In this document: in pieces, positions 20,220 through 31,670 of the stretch
Numbering within the stretch: position 1 is the stretch's first letter
Layout of the letters: the number at the start of each line of letters is the position of its first letter
From: Sarcomyxa edulis
Taxonomy: Eukaryota; Basidiomycota; Agaricomycetes; Agaricales; Mycenaceae
Direction of reading: 5' to 3'
Assembly (NCBI GenBank): GCA_009761415.1
Contig: QUOL01000027.1
Span: forward strand, 1-64,000
DNA length: 64,000 bases
Position numbers and translations under genes: made by a program
Notes under the pieces: model-generated
The model's database searches: none
What the model was told of the DNA's origin: nothing
Seen by the model: the letters and a program-made list of their open reading frames with translations, nothing else

Positions 20220-23118
20220 TCACGCAGGTGCACCCAGACCTTGTCCAGGATGTGGACTTTGTGCGTGGGGACTCTGCGCATCGCCGACTGCCATTCCCGC
20301 AAACTGATTGTTCAGAGCGTAGTACTGAGAGTCGTTTGCCGGAGGTGAACCAGCATTGGCACCCGGGGAACCGTAAGGAAGAGGCTGTTGTGGTTGTTGT
20401 TGGATAGGCGATTGTACTTGTTGCTGAGTAGGACTACCTGGTGCAGTGAATGAAGCTGAAATTGGGCCTTGATTATGAACAGGCGATGTTGGAGGAGACG
20501 AGGATTTCGGTGCTGCCTGTTGTACCCAAGGTGCAGCAGCTGACGCAGTGTTGGACGGGTAGGCAGACGTAGGAGCGCCTGCAAAGTAGCCATTCACGGG
20601 CTGCGTCGCAGGTTGAACTTGCGGCTGTGGACCGGCATAACCCGCCAATTCACTCGGTGTCGTTTGCTGCGTTCCAGCAACAGTAACTTGGTATCCTTCA
20701 TATGCTGGCTGACTAGGACCAGTCTGAGGCGGTTGTTCGTGCGGTTGCTGTTGGGACTGCTGAGATATCGACGACGCAGCAGGGGCCGGGACTGGAGCAC
20801 CGTCGGTGATACCAGGGATAGAGATGAAATAAACAGCACCGGCAGGATCTTTGCCACCTTGTGCGTAGTATTGAGCCCATGCTTGGACATTTGGATCCGC
20901 ATACGTAGTGTTCGGGTCATACGTGTACGGTGGACCAATGGCTGGAGCAGCGACGACCTGCGTTTGAACGGCTGGAACCGGCTCAGGCTGTGTAGTCTGG
21001 GGTTGCGGCTGCGGCTGCGATTGTGGCTGTTGGTGGGGTTGAGGTTGAGCCTGAGCCTGAGCGGGATACGGCGTAGGTCCTTGAGGTCCGTACACACCAG
21101 GCTGTTGCGCTGGGTATGGTTGTGCGTATCCACCTGCGTACGCGTTCGGATCGACATAAGGTTGTTGGGGAACCTGATATCCTTCGGGATAAGTTGCACT
21201 CGCAGCTGCTGGGAACTGAGCAGGTGTGTTGCTGTACCCAGACTGATCGTAGCCATTCCAGCCGTATGGTTGAGGTCCTGGTGCGGGAGTGGCATACTCT
21301 TGACGAGCACGGGAACGTGAGTCTGGTCGTGGATATTGGGAAGGCCGGTAGCTTGATTGTTCGTATACTAGAATGAACGGTCAGACGGACTTATCATAGC
21401 ACTAGGCATTATACGTACTTCCTGTGTGCCTAGCAAGACTCTCCTCCATCATCCGGTCAAAGATGGTCCTCGCTCTCACGAATGTCTCGTTCATAGAGAC
21501 CAAATCCGCTGGATTATCGTTAGAGGAGTATAAAAGCATCGACAGAGTCAGTATTTACCTCGCTTTTGACTATACTTGTCGATCAACTTGACGATCTTTG
21601 GTCGGAGGGCCATGCTTGACCGGTATAATTCCTGCAGAAACGTACTTGAGAAAGTACGAACCCAACGCGAATCGATCAGCAAACCTGAATTTCCTCGTTA
21701 TCAGCCAGATTATCCTTTGCGGGGTCCAATGAACGAAGCATGTTCAAAAGCTTTTCTACGTTGACAGCTTGAGCAAACACGGCTGCCTCCTGTTCCGCCT
21801 CCTTTGCGAGTTCTGCAGCAGTAGGCTCCGGCATTGCTTCCTGGATATAGTGTGAACAAGCAGGAAAACGAGAGACGGAAACGAGACATACCACATAATT
21901 GACGGGAAAAATACCCGTCCTGCCCTTCAACTGACCTCTCCACCAATCCTTATATCCACGATCGACCACCTTGATCACATCACCTTTCTCGAACGCAAGT
22001 TCACCAGGCTCAGTAGGCTCAAAGGTATGCAATGCGCGTACACGCGTGACGATAGCTCCTGTGGAAGACGTCGGGGCTGCGGATGGAGCTGGAGTTGACG
22101 ACGTAGATTGAGTGATGTGGGATACGGTAGCAACTGCTTTAGGGGTCGTGGCTCTGGGAGATGGCGTCCGTGCAGGGGCATATCCAGATTGATAAGTCGG
22201 TCGGGCATAAGCGTTAGTGGAGCTCGATCCAGCGGCAGGGGACGCTTTTGATGAGGAAGCCGATGCTGTTGCGTTCCGAGCCAAATTTGAGCTGGATCCT
22301 GAGCCTCCCGCACCACTGGATGAGGCAGCCGAGTACCCTTGCCATTGATTCCTACCACCCTTGTCCTGCATGGACATTTCAAGCACGCGTTGAAGTTCTT
22401 CCTCCTCCTTTCGCCTAATTTCATCATCGACAGTTGGCGGTGGTGTTTCTTCTGGTGCCTCGAATTTGTAGTCTATGAAAGCTGTGAGCCATTTTGATCG
22501 AGGAATGATGCGCCGTGATACATACTCTTTGCTTTCAGATTGTTATAACAATCTTCCATGATGCCAAGAGTTGAATCATGCTCGAATTCGGCAGTCCACA
22601 TAGCTATCAGCCCGAGTGCTCTGCGCCGAACTTTTTCATGGGTGGTCTGAATGGAGATGTCGTTAGTAGAAGCCGACGGACGGGAGATGGAAGCATACCC
22701 GATCAGTGATTATCTTCTCGAGCCCTTGAGTGAAAGCTCTGGAGGCGATTTCTCGGTGCAGCTCGACTGTACAGTTCTTTGACAAGGCTTCGGCCAACGA
22801 TAGTGCATAAAGCTGTACATTTGGGTTCCGATGTGCAAGTCGTTTGAGAACAGCAGCGATGACACTATGTGCTCTGTTGGAGTAATCAGCGAAACTGGGT
22901 CAGCTCAAGCAACGGAGTGTGCTAACCCTTCTTGGCCTTCATCCTGGACTTTATCGCAAAGATTTAGAATGAGTTCCCAGTTCTCTGAGGTGAGATTCTC
23001 ATCGGTGGTCTTGTCTGTGGGACATTGGGGTGAATATCGGGTATTATGAGACAGAGAAAACGGGAGAATACTGACTGACTATATCGTCGTATGGGTTGAT
23101 TACGCCACCTCCGAACAT
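20220..23118 (-). CDS. HSE1: ESCRT-0 subunit HSE1 (STAM-like)
   Basis: The ATG at 23118 ([12 protein letters not shown]) leads through a short first exon into a VHS domain ([19 protein letters not shown]). A ubiquitin-interacting motif ([13 protein letters not shown]) and an SH3 domain follow ([39 protein letters not shown]), then a GAT-like helical region and a long Gln/Pro/Tyr-rich C-terminus (about 330 residues) ending at 20220. HSE1 partners VPS27 to sort ubiquitinated cargo at endosomes. The Q-rich tail generates long antisense frames that are not genes. The gene is divergent from MMS2, another ubiquitin-pathway gene, with 153 bp between starts. Internal intron borders are approximate. 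Confidence 0.9.
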
Positions 23119-23271
23119 CTTATAAGACTGAAACGAGTGCGGGAAGGATGGAAAGTAGGAAAGTGAGTAGTAAGAGAGACTGCGGGCAACTTGAGAGAGA
23201 TGGCCGTGGCTGTGCTCTTGCAACTCCGCCTCGAGCCTCTCACTTGCTTCTTCATTTCAGCGTTTACTATC
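23119..23271. promoter_or_regulatory. Compact divergent HSE1/MMS2 promoter
   Basis: Only 153 bp separate the two ATGs. The stretch is C/T-rich toward MMS2 and has no clear TATA box. Confidence 0.5.
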
Positions 23272-23867
23272 ATGGCGAAAAGTAATATTTCACTCTCATT
23301 TTAGAGACATTAGAATCTGATAAACCTCGTATTCTAGTGCCTAGAAACTTTCGCCTTCTTGAGGAGCTCGAGAAGGGCGAGAAAGGGATCGGCGATGGAT
23401 CGTGCTCGTACGGCCTCGAAGATGGCGACGATATCATGATGAGCAACTGGAACGGCACTATAATCGGTCCAGGACATGTATGTTTGCTATTCAGGTCACT
23501 TTGATGTTCATAAGTACCGACTTTTTCCCTTTCTTTCTAGACAGTTCACGAGAACAGAATCTACAGTCTCAAGATTACTTGCGGCAATTCTTACCCAGAC
23601 GCACACCCAGACGTCCAATTCATCTCTCGAGTAAATCTTCCCTTTGTCAATCAGACGAATGGCAAGGTCGATCCCTCCAAACTTCCCGTTCTCGCTCATT
23701 GGACTAGGAATAGCAGTATCGAGCATGTGTTGGTCGAGATTAGAAAGTACGTGACTCTGTCTCACTCTTTCGTCCATCCGTTACTCATCGCATGGTGTGC
23801 ATGTAGGGAGATGGCAGCATTGCACAACAAGAAACTGCCTCAGCCTCCAGAAGGCAGCAATTTCTGA
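23272..23867 (+). CDS. MMS2: Ubiquitin-conjugating enzyme variant MMS2/UEV1
   Basis: Exons 23272-23281, 23338-23477, 23541-23746 and 23807-23867 give 138 aa, the normal family length. The sequence shows the UEV core: [16 protein letters not shown], the [17 protein letters not shown] segment, YSLKITCG and [12 protein letters not shown]. As expected for a variant, the E2 active-site Cys region is replaced ([15 protein letters not shown]). MMS2 pairs with Ubc13 to build K63-linked chains in post-replication repair. The first coding exon is only 10 nt, so the ATG choice relies on the AAA/GTAATA donor and the family N-terminus. Confidence 0.93.
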
Positions 23868-24697
23868 TCGAAGGGGTCAATTTCTTCCGGGGTGATACGT
23901 ATATGAATTTGTCGACAAACTGTGTTCCTTCTAGCATTGCATAAATCCTGTAGTTTTCCATCTTTTTTCATCCTCCAATAACGACGTACACGTGCTGCAT
24001 ATTCTCTGCAGTTCCATCTAGACTCTACGTGCGGCACGAGCTGCACCGATGCCCACTGATTTTACGCAGCAGATCATTTGAACCATGCAATACGGTGCTC
24101 AATCGGCGATTCAGTGGTGCGTTACCTTTCCTCAGCGCTCAGTTCACGCGTCGTATCGAACTAAATGTTCGTCATAGGCCCTCAGTCAGCCTATAGCCAA
24201 TATTGAGACTAAGATTGGCGAGAGCCTCTTGATGGCTCATGCGATAATTGCTAGTGGCTTTGAGCGTGAAGTGACTTACTGTCTGGCTGAGTTTAGTCCA
24301 TGGCCTAGAAAATGACACAAAATGTGGTGGAGAATGGAGGCCACTTTGGCTACGGTGTCCTAGAGATGCAACGTTTCCCTTACGGTAGTCGTTTATGTTC
24401 CTGCTTCATGGTTCAATAACGATGATGACGGTCCAGAATGCTCGAGATAGGAGACGAAGTCTGTTCTGTGGCTGTCTCACATTTGCCGCTGGCTGACAAT
24501 TTAGTGCTTAATAGCTACTAACGTATAGCTACCTACCAAGCCTCTCTCTCTCTCCTGACTTGGATCAAAGGTGAGTCTCTCTTCCTCTCTTCGTGTTAAC
24601 ATCTCGTCATGTTCTAGTAACAGCTTCGTCGAACGTCGAACGTCAATCTCCCGATCAACGGTTGTTACCCCTGACCGCCTTTGCAAACTGCTCCAGT
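23868..24697. other. Intergenic region upstream of the F-box gene
   Basis: 3' flank of MMS2 and 5' flank of the F-box gene, with a CT-rich stretch at about 24541-24560. No exon, RNA gene or repeat is recognised. Confidence 0.45.
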
Positions 24698-26330
24698 ATG
24701 ACCGAGATATCGCCACCGGTAAGCCTCGTTCTAATTGTACGAAGACCGTTAGTTCATCAGAATACTCTAGGAGTTGCACCGAACACGGGTGTACCAACTC
24801 GTTCGAACAAACCAACGACCCACCGATCTAGAATACGCCCAGCTCGCAGAACTTATTTCTACCCAAGAATTCCGCATCGACAGACTCAACTCGCAGATTC
24901 TCAAAGCACCAGAAACCACGAAATACAAACTGATGTCCCACCTTTCCATACATCTATCCGAACTGGACAAGTACAAGACCATCACCTCCGTCTTGCGGCG
25001 TGTTCCAGCTGAAATAATAGGAGAGATATTCCTCATTCTCACAAGATCAAGCGAGTATCCTGCTATCCGCTCAAATCGCGCTCCACTCGTACTGGGTCAG
25101 ATTTGTGCACGGTGGAGGGATATTGCTATCGGTCATGCCGCTTTATGGACAAGCTTTGCTTTTGGGATGAAGGAAAAAGGGGCGCCCGATGTCTCTATGC
25201 AATTGATGAAGACCTGGTTGGACAGAGCTTCAACTTCACCGCTTTCCATCAAATTATCGCCATCTGAAATACGAGACTCCGGGTCCTCCAGTGGCCAGGA
25301 TCCTCCTCCGCCACCTGTCTACTCGCTCGATTTCTTATTCCCATATATCTCTCGGTGTCGTCTATTACATATCCGTCTCGAAACTCCCTTCTTCGTCCAA
25401 CTTCAAGAACTACCCCTTAGTTCAGTAGATCTCCTCGAAGACCTACACATGGATGTTGCTCGTTACCGCGAGGAACAACCACCCATATGGCATGATTTTA
25501 CCGCCCCATTTCAACATGCTCCTCGTCTGCGTACAATAAGCATCGAATCAGCTCTTTGGGCGAGCATGGTCGAACTACGTTTTCCCTGGTCTCAGTTAAC
25601 GTCGATAAATCTGTCAGCACTTCATTTGGATCTATCGTCATATGCGCTCCTCTGTCAATGTGTCAACGTCCAACACCTCTCGTTACGTCTTGCATTCGAT
25701 CTCAATCAGAGCTACCCAGCAGGCACGGTATTACCAGCATTGCGAGCCCTGGAACTCACAATTCTAGTCCCTGATTCGGAAGCTCATATATCACGATTCC
25801 TGCAACTCTTCACGCTTCCATGTCTGACAGAAGTGACTCTATGGAGTTCTTCGGCTTCCTTTCCTGTCGCCGATTTCCAAGCTATCCAATCACGCTCGTC
25901 CTTCACCTTGGCTACGCTTAAGCTTGTCCACTTGACGATCTCGACGGACCAGCTCAGAGGGATCCTGCAATGCATTCCATCGTTGCTTTCGCTTCATTTG
26001 ATCAGCTGTGAATGTCCCAGCACCCATTTCGAGATGCTCTCGCTATCACAGAAGACAGCTCTGGTACCAGAACTCGAGGAGTTTGAAGTCTTCGACCAAG
26101 TATTGCATTCTAGACGGCCATTGGCTTCGGATGAAGAAATAGCAGATATGGTCGAGTCGCGTTGGAACGTCGGTCTTGATCCATCGACGGGACGCCTTGC
26201 TAATTTCGCGTCGCCTCTGAGAAAGGCTGACATTAAAGTCTTTGGAAGAGCGCCTGGAGTGGAAGCTAAAGACCGGCTGATATTGTGTCAGGAAGAAGGA
26301 TTGGAATTGGTTTTGAAGCTTGGCTATTGA
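24698..26330 (+). CDS. F-box-like protein with leucine-rich C-terminal region
   Basis: A 21-nt first exon (MTEISPP) and a 52-nt intron (24719-24770) lead into a 526-aa protein. The long open frame alone begins only at a TTG, so the upstream ATG is preferred. The N-terminus has the heptad-like helix common to Agaricomycete F-box proteins (DLEYAQLAELI, FRIDRLNSQILKA) and then the F-box core (LRRVPAEIIGEIFLI, LGQICARWRDIAI, LWTSF). Irregular leucine-rich segments follow. Members of this very large basidiomycete family are thought to be SCF ubiquitin-ligase adaptors; the target here is unknown. Confidence 0.8.
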
Positions 26331-26581
26331 AGCTGAAAGGCGCGCTATCTTTCATACCCATCCTAGCCAAAAATTCAGACATCATCGTGCCAATGGAATA
26401 TGTTTCGTAGGCGGATAAATATCGTGAAGAGTCAGAGTTGATTGGCGGCTGAACCTGTAGTACAATACATATACAATTGCGTGCAAAGGGTCATCATGAA
26501 GTCGATAAATATCCGTCAAAAGATCCCTGACCATGTCACATAAGTAAGCGTTGTAAATTCCATCCAAATCGATCAGTCCAT

Positions 26582-28164
26582 TCAAGAGAGCTCAGCAAAG
26601 CCGACGCGAGATTCACCGACGTCAAATCCAGCGTACACGTTTTGAAGGAACACGTCGCCCATAATCCAGAAGTCTGAAAGGTCCAAGTCAGTGGTAGTAC
26701 TCTCGGAGACGATAAAGCAACGCACCGGCTCCAACATCGACACCGGCAACCCCACCAACACACTCTGAGGATCCGTCAGAGATAGGACCTAAGCTGAAGG
26801 TCTCTGCGGAGATAGCAAACGATTTACCACCGAACGTCAAGCTAACGTCAGGCACGGAGTCGCAGGGGACTAGTAGGAAAGTGAGTGGAAGTTTGCGATC
26901 CTGGTGACAACGACTACTCACAAGTATAGTATCCCTCGCCGATTTCCGTGGCAGCCGCTGATCCTGGGACAGATGCGTACAAAGTCTTTACTTGGGAAGG
27001 GGTTCCAATCACTGTTGGACATCAATTAAACCACATGAAAAGGAAGAAAAGAGGAGCCTCTACCGACCAAGAGTAGTACCGGTGTCAATGATGGAATCGA
27101 CGTTGCGGAACAATTTCTTGCCACCGACGGATACAGCGTCCGTTGTAACCTGCCAGTACCCCTCGGTCGTAACAGGCACATATGTCAAGGAACCGGAGTA
27201 CAGATCCGTGTTGAACTTTCCAATAGTGAGCTCAGCACCACTTGTCGAGAGTTTGAATCCGAAATGAGGCTTGGCGGTCTGTGACTGGCTGATGAGAGTC
27301 TGGAAGACAGGACTCGCGCCGTAGTCTGAGATACCCTCGAATCCCATTCCCAAAAGACCGTCTGCGGGGAATTGGGAAGATTCAAACCCTGTAGAGTATT
27401 TTTTAGCAGAGCCGAGGGTTTGCTTTGTGGCCTAGAGAGTTATATGAGGAGAGACTAAGTTCGGAATTGGCATATGCGTGGAAATGAGACTGCGCACAGT
27501 AAGTCCGGCGAGAGTAACGACATCCGTGTATTGTTCGCCGGAGACAGTAGATCCGTCGCCGTAAGCAAGACTGAACGTCTTCCCGACATTTTTTGCTGTA
27601 GAACTGGACGATGGATCGTAAAGTGTATGGCCAGAGCATGTACTACCGCAGGTTGATCCGGGGAGGAAGAGGTCACTGCTTCCTGTGTCGAAGTCAACTG
27701 TATGAACTTCAGATTAGATGTGCGGCTATTGGTGGATAACAATGTAATCACCTGTGTATGTCGTGGCTGGAGTACCAACGGTGATCTCACCGTACCAGAG
27801 AGAGTTCTCGTCGTCAGTCAAAGGGTTGCGGCCACTGCTACGCTTCGCTCTGGAAGCTGCAGAGCCAGAGGCGGGGTGCGCAATTCCTGTGTTGCGCTCA
27901 AAAGCATTGAATCCTCGCTGGATCTTTCTATAATTCATTGAGTATAGTACATGAGGATCAAAGATATATGATGATAACGCACGCAGAAGTACGAGCAACT
28001 TGGTTCCGCAACAACGTAATGTTGACGCTGCCGTTGGGTAGAGTCAAGCTGGAGCGTTTTGCAAGGGGGATCTTTATGCCGTCTCTTAAGGAAGGATAGG
28101 CAGTCGGAGAAGCGGTGGCTAGGAATGGCAGAACAGCCACAACGGTTGCGAGAGTAAAACGCAT
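26582..28164 (-). CDS. Secreted A1 aspartic protease (polyporopepsin-like)
   Basis: The ATG at 28164 starts a clear signal peptide (MRFTLATVVAVLPFLATA), followed by a propeptide ending near AKRSSGRN. The mature enzyme has the first catalytic site VDFDTGSSDLF (about 27679-27697) and the second, IIDTGTTL (about 27080), with the flap-region AYGDGS and the C-terminal GDVFLQNVYAGFD. Both catalytic Asp are present, so it should be active. At least six short introns separate the exons. It is tandem with a second A1 gene upstream in the same orientation. Extracellular nutrition or processing is the likely role. Confidence 0.9.
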
Positions 28165-28820
28165 CTCTGTCGACGCTAGGAAAGTAGGATTTTGTAGGGA
28201 AGAAGATCGAGCTTTACCTAGAATGCGACAGAATCATCAGCTCGGTCTCTGAGCCCTTTTATACTATGATGAGTGAAGGTAGTACCATCTGCAGAGATAA
28301 CGATGGGATGGAGCATTGAAAAAGTAGCATACGAAAAAGCTACAGATAAGCTCAGGCTAATACGCTGACAGTTGAACTGCGTGCTGATGTAGAACATCGC
28401 GAGCATTCTGAAATTCTCGACAGGTCTTCCATGCGGTCAGTAGCTGTTAGTGAGCGCTAGTGAGCATGGTGGTTGTAATCTACAAGTGGCAACTGTCAGA
28501 ACGCGTGATGTCCGTCGCGAAGGTCGCGTTGTCGGATATTTACCAACAGCTTCTACAGTGCATCTGCCAAGAACATCAACGATGCATTCATCATTTGGCC
28601 ACCTGGACGGCCTAACTCCGGCCACATGTACATTGTTGTGTGTTCACGAGAAACATGGGAAGCGAGCTCAGTCGATGCTATCAAGGAGTGGGATTTCGAC
28701 CGTAAGTTGAAATGTTGACATCTAGGCATTGATGTCCACTGATGATCGCGAACGTCCAATGTCCAACAGACTACGTATATACTATATTACATCGAGTTGT
28801 CCGTGTTCGTATGCTAAACC
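28165..28820. other. Intergenic region between two aspartic-protease genes
   Basis: 5' flank of the active protease and 3' flank of the degenerate one. A TATA-like TTTTATACT lies at about 28257-28265 on the plus strand (AGTATAAAA on the minus strand), about 95 bp before the protease ATG. Nothing else is recognised. Confidence 0.5.
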
Positions 28821-30519
28821 CTATATCGATATATCGAGAAGGGTAGGATACTCTTGTAATGTGGCGTTGCGAAGAGCGATGAAGTTTCCGAATGCCTCGC
28901 TGGCATTCGTTCTCGAGACGAATTGAATTGAAGGTTCTTCTGACTCCGTAAAGTTTCCTGATAACGTGGCATTTCCGTAGTTGAATCTACACCAAACACG
29001 AATGAGCCACAAAACTGGATCGGAGGACAGGACACATACACAGTGTAGACGTTTCGTAGGAAAGAGTCACCCAGTAAGATGTTGCCCACAGTGCTGTTAG
29101 CAACAAAGTTGTTGATACAGACAGTGTAGTTGGCGGTACCGAAATCGACGATCTGGGGGCTGGCTAGGTCAAGAGGGTCTATAGCGAATGTTTGGTTTCT
29201 AGACATGCAGAGAGTTGGGCGTCGACTGAATTGAGGAGGAACAACATGACGCACCCGAAAACCAAAGAGACATTAGTAGAAGAGAGACACGGGACAATCC
29301 ACATGTCGTTGTTATCTTGACTCAGATGTATAGAGCCTGATATGTTGCTGTATATGGAGTCAACGATCTCCGTAGGAAGGAACGTCAAACTGTTGGCGCT
29401 GGATATGAGAGCAGCAGTAGTGCTGTTATCTGAACCAGTGCTATTGTCAGTCGCAAGATTCGTCAAATTGTCAGCCACGCTGATTCCATCCAGGGAAATG
29501 TACCACGAGCCGATGGTGGTGGTGGCATTGTTTGTGGAGGTAGGTGTAACGAGGGTTATCTTGGTGGCGTTCGTGATGTTTGCTGAAAACCGAGGATCGT
29601 ATTCGCTGATGGAGAATAGTCCACCGACAGAACCATCCGTATCGTTAGACCGCTCGAGAGAGAGTCCAATAAAGTTCGGCAAGGATGCGTTGAGTGCGAA
29701 GATGTTGGCTAAAGGGGGCAGGGCAGACAAGCCGGTGAAGTTGGACACAGCAGCGAACGAGGAAGTGTTCATAGCTTGGTATATCAAAGAAGAGTTATCG
29801 AGCCCAAGGCCAAACACTCCAACGGACGACGTATTTGGTGCGAGCGTTTGACTCTGTAAAGATGTCAGATCGAGCTATCATGACTGAATGTAAGGAATAC
29901 CTCATTGGCGTTGAGGAATGCTGGAACAATATGAATATTCAACAATCAGACGCGATTACGAGTGCATACCTTGCCAAGGAACTTCATAGCCTCCGATCTC
30001 GAGAGCCGCATAGTCGATGACTCCTGATACATATGCTTGGGGATAGGAGATGTCAAGTCCCATATTAGTCGCGTTTGTGAGGGTCAACGATGTAGAACCT
30101 GGCATGATCCATAGATCGCTCGAGCCAGTGTCCAGCTCGACAGTGAAATCTACAAGAGATTTGTAAGGTACAGTAGATGTGGAGAATAAGAATACGAACT
30201 TTGTCCCCCTAGTGTCACATTGGCGAGGTACTAACGATAAAACATGAGCTTAGGCCTCAGAAACTAGATTCAAACGCCGTACCGCGATGTCCATGTCGTT
30301 TGTCAAGCTGATAGTAGTGCCATTGAAGAATGTTCCGTTCGTTCCATCAAGAACGTCTAAATGACGTCGAGTCTTGCGCCGAGTATTGAAAGCGAAGCTA
30401 CGAAAGTTTGGGGCTGAAGGTTTCTCGAGGTAGTATTCCAAAGCTGTCGGAAATGCACCAGCCCTCGGATTTCTCTCCGCCAAGAGGGCAAGCGACATTG
30501 AGATGATAAAAATCTTCAT
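28821..30519 (-). CDS. Secreted A1-fold protein lacking the second catalytic Asp
   Basis: The ATG at 30519 opens a hydrophobic leader (MKIFIISMSLALLA). The first active site is normal (VELDTGSSDLW, about 30120-30140) and the fold continues with VSGVIDYAALEIGGY, GVFGLGLDNSSLIY and the C-terminal GDSFLRNVYTVYDF. At the second site, where the family has DTG, the sequence reads ALISSANSLTFLP (about 29385-29415), so the catalytic Asp is replaced by Ser while the flanking strand is kept. It carries many N-glycosylation sequons. The frame is intact over several exons, so it appears maintained as a pseudoprotease, perhaps a binding protein or inhibitor decoy. Exon borders are approximate. Confidence 0.8.
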
Positions 30520-30977
30520 GGCGAAGAGTTGATGGTAAGAGGGTGACCCTATAGAAAAGGAGAAGTGGACGAGTGCCCTCGGTACGTCGATAGGGGTTCT
30601 CGAAATGCGAACGTCTGCTCTCCCTTTATGGCAATGCACACAGGGGATGTCGACGTCAAGGGCGCCAATCCTTCTCGACGTTGTCGGTCTAGTCAGATCC
30701 ACTCAATGAGACACATTGCGTAAAACATACAACGTTTGAGCAAAGCTAAACCGAGGCCGACTCAAGCTCGACCCAATATCGCCTTGATGCTCCATCTCTC
30801 CAATTGGCATCTGTGAAAAATGTGCCGAGTCATGTCAGCAATCAACCTCAGGAGCGTCGCATATCTCGACGAATCTTGAGCGCAAAGAGACAGAGAGAAA
30901 CAGTTGAACCTCATCGACCAGATGGGTATCATTCAAGGGCAATAAATTAGCAGACGAATCGTGTAGCAAGAATAAAA
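30520..30977. other. Intergenic region between the pseudoprotease and BUD20 genes
   Basis: 5' flank of the pseudoprotease gene and 3' flank of BUD20. No exon or repeat is recognised. Confidence 0.5.
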
Positions 30978-31477
30978 TCACAGTGCAATATCCGGGACCT
31001 CCGTTGTCGGTGCTGATACAGTCGAACGTCTGACCTCCCTCCCTAGACCAGCTGCACGTTCTGCCTCTTCTATCGTATAAGCAGGTTCTTTCAGCTGTTT
31101 ACACCGTCGTTTGTGTACTTTGCTCTTCCAATGCGATTGTAGAGCAACATCCGTCTCGTAGTATCTGCGATTATTGACCTAGTAAGCAAATGATCTAGAA
31201 AAAAAGAGAGAGAAATACGCACTTTGCACATTCAACACAATAATGCTGTCCTAAACCTGGGAGTTCATAATCCAATGGCTGAGCCTCTAGTTCAGCGCGG
31301 TTCTAGAAGATACGTTAGCTCAATAGAGCCCGATGGATGCAAGACAAATGTACATACTTTTGGATCCAAGTCGATAAGTTGAATCTGGTCCAAGTCTTTT
31401 GTGCGAACTCTGACACGAGCTGCTCTGTGGACATCTCTGCGAGCGTGATGAGCTCTTTTGCGGCGTAATCGACCCAT
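30978..31477 (-). CDS. BUD20: Pre-60S shuttling factor BUD20/ZNF593, C2H2 zinc finger
   Basis: The ATG at 31477 gives the family N-terminus MGRLRRKRAHHARRD, then TKDLDQIQLIDLDP. The single U1-type zinc finger reads YCVECAKYYETDVAL...H, with C-x2-C and the two His in SHWKSKVH. It is followed by KRRCKQLKEPAYTIEEAE and the usual short tail with AAGLGR. Length is about 110-115 aa over three to four exons, as in the family. BUD20 accompanies pre-60S ribosomes during nuclear export. It is divergent from APN2, with 193 bp between starts. Confidence 0.92.
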
Positions 31478-31670
31478 GAAATCGTGAAAAATCAGAGGAA
31501 AAAATAGAGTTGGTAGAAGAGCAGATGTCCTGAAAAAGAATATTGTCACAGTGTGACATCGCGCTCGCTGTTTCGCACGACGTCGACGCTTCGAATTCTA
31601 CTTTTATAGTTTCGACTTCAACGTCGACTGTCGAGCTCAATACGAGCGACGGCTTGCCCGCTCATGAAAA

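Noticed and set aside
20613..21320. Long plus-strand ORF opposite the HSE1 tail
   Set aside because: It is the complement of a Gln/Pro-rich coding exon and gives an Arg/Leu/Ser-rich shadow.
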